From assembly GCA_016703525.1 (NCBI GenBank), contig JADJBW010000023.1:1-40071 (forward strand): a stretch of 40,071 bases of DNA, written 5' to 3'. The DNA comes from Actinomycetota bacterium. GTDB taxonomy: Bacteria > Actinomycetota > Acidimicrobiia > Acidimicrobiales > Microtrichaceae. The notes under the pieces were generated by a model, which had not been told where the DNA came from, did no database searches, and was given only the letters and a program-made list of their open reading frames with translations. The position numbers and the translations under genes were made by a program. Within the stretch, counting starts at the first letter, position 1. Each line of letters starts with the position of its first letter. Positions 36,437 to 40,071 of the stretch are shown piece after piece.

Positions 36437-37603
36437 TCAGGCGGCGGTGGTGGTGCGTGGGTGCTTCCAGGCGTCGCGTCGCTGCGCATCCGCAGCGGCC
36501 TTCGCCGCGGTCGCCGGGTCGGCGGCGGCCGGCTTGGCGGCGACGCTCTCGGCCGCCTTCAGCAGCTGCTTGCCGGAGTCGCTGCGCGCGGCGGCCTGCG
36601 TGATCGCCACGTCGTAGCGGCCGCGGATGTAGCCGGCATCGGCCTTGTGCGCCTCGACGGCGTCCTTGGCCGAGGGGTCGACGTGCACGACGACGTCGGC
36701 CATCACCTGCGCATCGCTGCGACCGGTGGCCGAGTACGTGTCGCCGATGATCCGGCGCGCTGTGGCGACGAGCTCGACGCGGGCATCGATGCGCGCCGCC
36801 GCGTCCTCGCGGTCCGCCTTGGCTGCGGCCTCGAGGGCGTCGATGCGACCGCGCAGCTTGGCGTTCTCCTGCTCGAGGTCGTCGGCGTCGCCGCGGGGCT
36901 TGCCCGAGCGCATGTCCTTGAGCAGCTTCTTGACGGCCTTGGCTTCGGCCGAGCTGATCTCGAACTCGGAGTCACCGATCATGGCCTTGATCGCCTTGCC
37001 CTTGCCGTCTTGCTTGTCGTCTTCGTCGTCCATCGTGGTGACCTCGGGTGCGAGTGATCGCGCCATGGCGGCGCCGGAGTCCATGCGCAGCGCGACGTTC
37101 GGACCCTGCCGACCGTCCTGCACGAGCGCGACATGGTTGCCGCGGATGCGGCGCTGGATCGCGTCGTAGTGCTCACCCTCCGGCGTGACGCCGGGCGTTG
37201 GGTCGAGCACGACGGTGTAGCCGGGCGAGAGCTGGCGCTTGCCGCCGGCTGCCGCTGCGACGGTCGACGCGTCGGTGACGAGCACGGTGCCGTCGACCTG
37301 TCGACCTGCCGCATGAACACCTCCGACGCTTCCGCTCGAGTAGGAGCGTGCGTTGGCGGCGTCGAGCCGCGTGGGCGGGTGATCGTTGGTCAGCGGGACC
37401 GCCTCGAAGCTGGCGATCGACGCGGGGTCGAGCACCTCCTCGGGCGGCCGGTACTCGCGGACGACCTTGCCGTCGGCGGTGTAGTACTCGAACACGCCGA
37501 CGCTCCCGATCGTGGCGGGCACGCGGAGCCATCCGTTGTCGAGGCGCTCGGCCTTGTCGAGGCGCAGCTCGACGGCGTCGAAGCGCTGGACGGTCTCAGC
37601 CAC
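36437..37603 (-). CDS. Capsid maturation protease-like protein (DUF2213) with coiled-coil C-terminus
   Basis: A 388-residue protein starting at GTG 37603, overlapping the upstream gene by eight bases. The N-terminal 190 residues are DUF2213: WLRVPATIGSVGVFEYYTAD, EVLDPASIASFEAVPLTNDH and PPTRLDAANARSYSSGSVGG, GKRQLSPGYTVVLDPTPGVT and RRIRGNHVALVQDGRQGPNV. The conserved N-D-H-P, S-x-G-Y and I-x-x-N-H-x-A-L-V elements suggest a serine protease with His and Ser in those positions. The C-terminal 200 residues are acidic and coiled-coil-like (DLEQENAKLRGRIDALEAAA), typical of a fused scaffold. It is located just before the cement and capsid genes. Confidence 0.82.
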   Translation of the reverse strand: MAETVQRFDAVELRLDKAERLDNGWLRVPATIGSVGVFEYYTADGKVVREYRPPEEVLDPASIASFEAVPLTNDHPPTRLDAANARSYSSGSVGGVHAAGRQVDGTVLVTDASTVAAAAGGKRQLSPGYTVVLDPTPGVTPEGEHYDAIQRRIRGNHVALVQDGRQGPNVALRMDSGAAMARSLAPEVTTMDDEDDKQDGKGKAIKAMIGDSEFEISSAEAKAVKKLLKDMRSGKPRGDADDLEQENAKLRGRIDALEAAAKADREDAAARIDARVELVATARRIIGDTYSATGRSDAQVMADVVVHVDPSAKDAVEAHKADAGYIRGRYDVAITQAAARSDSGKQLLKAAESVAAKPAAADPATAAKAAADAQRRDAWKHPRTTTAA

Positions 37604-37925
37604 GGTCGCGCTCCGCCTCTGCGACCATCGGCAGCGATGCCTTGGCCGCGGCATCGTCGGCCGCCTTGATCACGTCGTCGGCCAGCCGCGAGCCGTTGGC
37701 GCGGAGCCACCGGATCGCAGCCGACCAGCGAGCGATGCGACCGCTCAGCCACGCGCGGCGCCGGTCGGTCTTGGCTCGGTCGAGGCGGCGACGGAAGTCG
37801 TCGACCTTGCCGATCATGTAGCCGAGCAGCGCCGAGCCGCCGTGCTTCGCGGCCATGCGCAGTACCCACCGCCCGATCGCTCGGGCGATGCGGATCAGCG
37901 CGACCAGGAGCGACGCGCGGTTCAA
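37596..37925 (-). CDS. Small basic amphipathic/membrane-associated protein
   Basis: A 109-residue protein whose start is TTG 37925, chosen because TTGA overlaps the stop of the preceding gene; the next in-frame ATG would truncate it. The N-terminus (ASLLVALIRIARAIGRWVLR, MAAKHGGSALLGYMIGKV) is amphipathic with clustered Arg, the rest is basic and helical (DRRRAWLSGRIARWSAAIRW). It is coupled to a two-helix membrane protein upstream. A lysis accessory or virion internal protein are both possible. Confidence 0.5.
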   Translation of the reverse strand: MNRASLLVALIRIARAIGRWVLRMAAKHGGSALLGYMIGKVDDFRRRLDRAKTDRRRAWLSGRIARWSAAIRWLRANGSRLADDVIKAADDAAAKASLPMVAEAERDRG

Positions 37926-38242
37926 CCCTGGCGCTCCTCGGTCTCGATCGGCCCGGTGTCCTCGTCGCTCGAGGGCTCGGGCTCGGGCGACTGGAGCGGC
38001 TCCTTCAGCGCATGGGCCATCGCGGCTGCGCCCTTGGCGATCTCGATCAGGTGCTCCTGCTGAGCGCGGCGCTTCGCCGTGATCGCGACGCCACGACCGA
38101 ACGCCGCGAGGATCGTGCTGACCAGCACGAACGCGGTGTCGATGTCCACGCCGAGCAGGTATGCGGCCAGCGCGACGCCAGCGAGGCCGAGGCCTGCCCA
38201 ATCGACGCGTGCGGAGTCAGCGAGCTGCGCGAGCTTGGTCAC
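37922..38242 (-). CDS. Two-helix membrane protein, holin candidate
   Basis: A 106-residue protein from GTG 38242. Two hydrophobic segments separated by an acidic turn are visible at about residues 14-32 (WAGLGLAGVALAAYLLGV) and 36-54 (DTAFVLVSTILAAFGRGVAI), followed by a basic segment (TAKRRAQQEHLIEIAKGAAA) and an acidic tail (SPEPEPSSDEDTGPIETEER). Size, two spans and charged C-terminus fit class II holins, but the gene is 22 kb from the amidase and no family motif confirms it. It opens the capsid operon after a 114-base non-coding gap (38243-38356). Confidence 0.55.
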   Translation of the reverse strand: MTKLAQLADSARVDWAGLGLAGVALAAYLLGVDIDTAFVLVSTILAAFGRGVAITAKRRAQQEHLIEIAKGAAAMAHALKEPLQSPEPEPSSDEDTGPIETEERQG

Positions 38243-38356
38243 CCACCAAGTGGTGACAGCCAGGATCGCGCCCGTATAGTCGGCCGGCCATCCCGGACAT
38301 ATCCAATCGAGTCAGAACAGGTACACGAGCCGGCGCATCAGCAGTCGCCCGTCGAA

Positions 38357-38680
38357 TCACCACTCTTCAATGCACTCGGCCGAATCACGCTCCATGCACT
38401 CGTCGCACAGGTGGCGCAGGTCCTTGATCGTGGTGAAGTACTGCACGCCGCCCGGCACGACGGCATCGAGCTGCGCGACGACGTGCATGGTCTGCGGCAC
38501 GTTGTGGCGGTGGCACCTGGCGCAGTTCGTGGTGCAGCTGGGCCTCCAGCGGAGGTGGTCGCCGGCGGCGGTGTGGGGGACCCGGCGGCCGTCGACGAGC
38601 ACGAAGCCCTGAGCGTCGACGGTGTGCTCGATGGGGGTGGGCGGGTAGCCGCAGGGGCGGAGGGTGGAGCGGTCGGTCAC
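38357..38680 (-). CDS. Cys-rich putative zinc-binding protein
   Basis: A 107-residue protein from GTG 38680 (GTGA overlap). Cysteines form CTTNCARCHRHN at about residues 49-60 and LCDECMERDSAECIEEW at the C-terminus, a plausible four-ligand zinc site with an additional cysteine pair. The middle (QTMHVVAQLDAVVPGGVQYF) is beta-like. It follows the MazG-like gene. Function unknown; a nucleic-acid or protein adaptor is likely for such zinc knuckles. Confidence 0.65.
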   Translation of the reverse strand: MTDRSTLRPCGYPPTPIEHTVDAQGFVLVDGRRVPHTAAGDHLRWRPSCTTNCARCHRHNVPQTMHVVAQLDAVVPGGVQYFTTIKDLRHLCDECMERDSAECIEEW

Positions 38681-39045
38681 AGCGGGCGGCCCCCATGACG
38701 GTGCTCGCGGGTGGCGTTGTAGGCAAGCTTCTCCTCGATCCTGTACTGCAGGTCGATCCCGCATGCGCCGGCGAGGTCGGCGACCCGCAGGACGATGTCG
38801 GCGAGCTCGACACCGAATCCCTCCGGCTTGTTGCCGCGCGCTGGGTCGTAGCGCACGGCGTCGATGCAGGTGGAGTCTCGCAGCTCCTCGAGGGCCTCGC
38901 TGACCTCGCCGTGGATCAGCGCGAGCGCCGAGGAGATGCGCTCGTAGTTGGCGATGCGGCCGTCCTGCACCACCGGTGGCGCGGGCCACCAGCCCTTGGT
39001 GACGGCCATGTTGTAGGCGCTGGTCTGCATCTCGTGGATCTTCAT
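38677..39045 (-). CDS. MazG-like nucleotide pyrophosphohydrolase
   Basis: A 122-residue protein from ATG 39045 with AAGGAA upstream. MazG-type enzymes hydrolyse nucleoside triphosphates (and possibly ppGpp) to the monophosphate using magnesium bound by clustered Glu/Asp. The family motifs are present: HGEVSEALEELRD at residues 45-57 (Glu47, Glu50, Glu53/54) and GVELADIVLRVADLAG at 78-93 (Glu80, Asp83), followed by KLAYNATREHRHGG, the usual C-terminal element. It lies between SSB and a zinc protein in an early-type operon. Confidence 0.85.
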   Translation of the reverse strand: MKIHEMQTSAYNMAVTKGWWPAPPVVQDGRIANYERISSALALIHGEVSEALEELRDSTCIDAVRYDPARGNKPEGFGVELADIVLRVADLAGACGIDLQYRIEEKLAYNATREHRHGGRPL

Positions 39046-39073
39046 CGGTCGGTTCCTTGGGGTGGGTGGTGGA

Positions 39074-39511
39074 TCAGAACGGGATGTCGTCGTTGCCGTA
39101 GTCGTCCGGGACGTAGGTATCCTCGGTGGCCTTGGGCTGCTCGCTCTTGCCTCCGCCGCCCGCCGACTCGCCTGCTCCGGCGCGGCCGCCGATGAACTGC
39201 ACGACGTCGGCGACGATCTCGGTGGCGTACCGCTTGTTGCCGTCCTTGTCGTCGTAGCTGCGGGTCTGCAGGCGGCCTTCGATGTAGACCTGGCGGCCCT
39301 TCGCGAGGTAGGTGCCGCAGGACTCGGCCTGCTTGCCCCACACGACGACGCGGTGCCATTCGGTCTCTTCGGTGCGGTCGTTCTGCTTGTTGGTGTACGA
39401 GCGCGTCGTCGCGATGCTGAGCTGACAGACGGCGGTGCCGCCCTGCGTGTAGCGGACCTCGGGGTCGCGCCCGAGGTTGCCGAGGATGATGACCTTGTTG
39501 ACGCTCGCCAT
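39074..39511 (-). CDS. ssb: Single-stranded DNA-binding protein
   Basis: A 145-residue protein from ATG 39511 with AAGGAG six bases upstream. The OB fold is evident: SVNKVIILGNLGRDPEVRYT at residues 3-22, VCQLSIATTRSYTNKQ, EETEWHRVVVWGKQAESCGT, LAKGRQVYIEGRLQTRSYDD. It ends in a glycine-rich linker and the acidic tip DDIPF that recruits replication partners. It binds phage single strands during replication and ERF-mediated annealing. Confidence 0.95.
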   Translation of the reverse strand: MASVNKVIILGNLGRDPEVRYTQGGTAVCQLSIATTRSYTNKQNDRTEETEWHRVVVWGKQAESCGTYLAKGRQVYIEGRLQTRSYDDKDGNKRYATEIVADVVQFIGGRAGAGESAGGGGKSEQPKATEDTYVPDDYGNDDIPF

Positions 39512-39513
39512 GG

Positions 39514-39573
39514 CTACTCCTTCTCCGGTTGCAGGGCGGCCACGAGGGCCAAGGCGATCGTTTCGCGCTTCAT
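39514..39573 (-). CDS. Possible 19-residue peptide between methyltransferase and SSB
   Basis: ATG 39573 overlaps the methyltransferase stop as ATGA and opens MKRETIALALVAALQPEKE, ending with TAG just before the SSB start; its last codons contain the SSB ribosome site. Coupling is neat but the length is very short, so this is weakly supported. Confidence 0.25.
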   Translation of the reverse strand: MKRETIALALVAALQPEKE

Positions 39574-40071
39574 TGGTGCTGTTCTCCTCGCACCGCATCG
39601 ACGCGGGCGTTCGCGATTTCCACGTACTCGGGGGACAAGTCGCAGCCGACCGAATCGAAGCCCTCGAGTTTCGCGGCCACGTGGGTGGTGCCGCTGCCGA
39701 TGAACGGGTCGAGCACGATCCCGCCCGGCGGTGTGATCAATCGGATCAGGTAGCGCATCAGCTCGACAGGCTTGACCGTGGGGTGGTGATTCCGACGCCC
39801 GCCGCCGCGGCCCGCACCGGCGCGCGGGCTCTTCAGGCCGTCGCTGCCATCCTCGCGATCGGTCAGCTCGCCGCCGCTACGGATCGGCAGGTGGTCGAGC
39901 CCGGCCTCGCGCTCGGCCCGGGACGCCTTCGCGACATAGAAGAAGCGCGACGCGCCGCCGGTGTCGCCGCGAGGCGCCGCCGATGCGACCCGACCACGGC
40001 GGCCGGTGATGGTGCCGTCGGTTGCGTCGCTCGGTTCGTCGCCGCTGACGCGGCCCTGCTGACCGGGGACG
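39570..40071 (-). CDS. DNA methyltransferase, C-terminal part, cut by the right edge
   Basis: The frame enters from the right edge and ends at TGA 39570-39572. It contains RFFYVAKASRAEREAGLDHL-like sequence, HHPTVKPVELMRYLIRLITP, DPFIGSGTT (SAM-binding motif I) and GFDSVGCDLSPEYVEIANAR, and terminates VRGEQHQ. It is a beta-class methyltransferase almost identical over this part to the gene at 24182-25528, differing by Thr to Ile in motif I, a missing KFAAGVG-like stretch and a shorter end. The N-terminal catalytic DPPY motif is beyond the window. It precedes SSB in the early operon. Confidence 0.85.
   Translation of the reverse strand, partial: VPGQQGRVSGDEPSDATDGTITGRRGRVASAAPRGDTGGASRFFYVAKASRAEREAGLDHLPIRSGGELTDREDGSDGLKSPRAGAGRGGGRRNHHPTVKPVELMRYLIRLITPPGGIVLDPFIGSGTTHVAAKLEGFDSVGCDLSPEYVEIANARVDAVRGEQHQ
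39578..39966 (-). repeat. Direct repeat copy B (methyltransferase 3' coding region)
   Basis: Matches 24247-24653 in the same orientation, nearly perfectly for about 230 bases and with small differences afterwards. Beyond 39966 toward the right edge the two methyltransferase genes diverge. Confidence 0.9.

Overview
The window is a high-GC (well over 60% by eye) stretch of a contractile-tailed (myovirus-type) bacteriophage or prophage. The evidence is a near-complete set of virion genes: capsid maturation protease, cement protein, DUF2184-type major capsid, neck proteins, tail sheath (DUF3383 type), tail tube, tail-assembly chaperone pair, tape measure, a small Pam3-like baseplate set, terminase subunits, portal and Mu-F-like protein. 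No integrase, bacterial housekeeping gene or insertion sequence is visible, so lifestyle cannot be decided. The host cannot be named from the sequence. Compact ATGA/GTGA/TGATG stop-start overlaps, frequent GTG starts and GATC-rich, high-GC coding are consistent with a high-GC bacterium such as a myxobacterium-like proteobacterium or an actinobacterium.

Almost everything is on the minus strand, so transcription runs from right to left. From the right edge: a truncated DNA methyltransferase, SSB, a MazG-like pyrophosphohydrolase and a Cys-rich protein (38.4-40.1 kb); two small membrane proteins, protease, cement protein and capsid (34.3-38.2 kb); connector and neck genes plus a fibre-like protein (30.1-34.2 kb); sheath, tube, chaperones and tape measure (25.7-30.1 kb); a second DNA methyltransferase lodged inside the tail operon (24.2-25.5 kb); baseplate and tail fibre (18.2-24.2 kb); terminase small and large subunits (16.1-18.1 kb); one plus-strand amidase/endolysin (15.3-16.1 kb); a second fibre/appendage group (12.1-15.2 kb); portal and Mu-F-like protein (9.3-12.1 kb). 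Packaging and portal genes therefore lie downstream of the tail genes, which is not the usual terminase-portal-capsid-tail order.

The left quarter holds early and replication functions: two small operons behind matching promoter-like repeats (7.3-9.2 kb), a non-coding regulatory region with short repeats and a 15-bp inverted repeat (6.6-7.3 kb), a Gp157-like and an ERF-like recombination gene (4.8-6.1 kb), a tRNA-Phe(GAA) gene in a hairpin-rich non-coding stretch (4.1-4.8 kb), and a tightly overlapping operon (1-4.1 kb) encoding a third methyltransferase, zinc-ribbon protein, a possible sliding-clamp-like protein, a replisome-organiser-like protein, a membrane protein, a nucleotide-hydrolase-like protein and the start of a possible RusA-like resolvase.

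Several places look broken or suspect: an extreme poly-C/poly-G tract at 6328-6600 that is probably an assembly artefact, reading-frame breaks in the portal C-terminus and in the 8.6-9.2 kb gene, and a fused baseplate/tail-fibre reading frame. In contrast, the frame change between the two chaperone genes sits at a canonical slippery heptamer and looks programmed. The most interesting items are that slippery site, the near-identical 3' ends of two methyltransferase genes 15 kb apart, the clamp-like protein, the structured RNA region around the tRNA, and the repeated promoters placed so close to ATG codons that they may give leaderless mRNAs.
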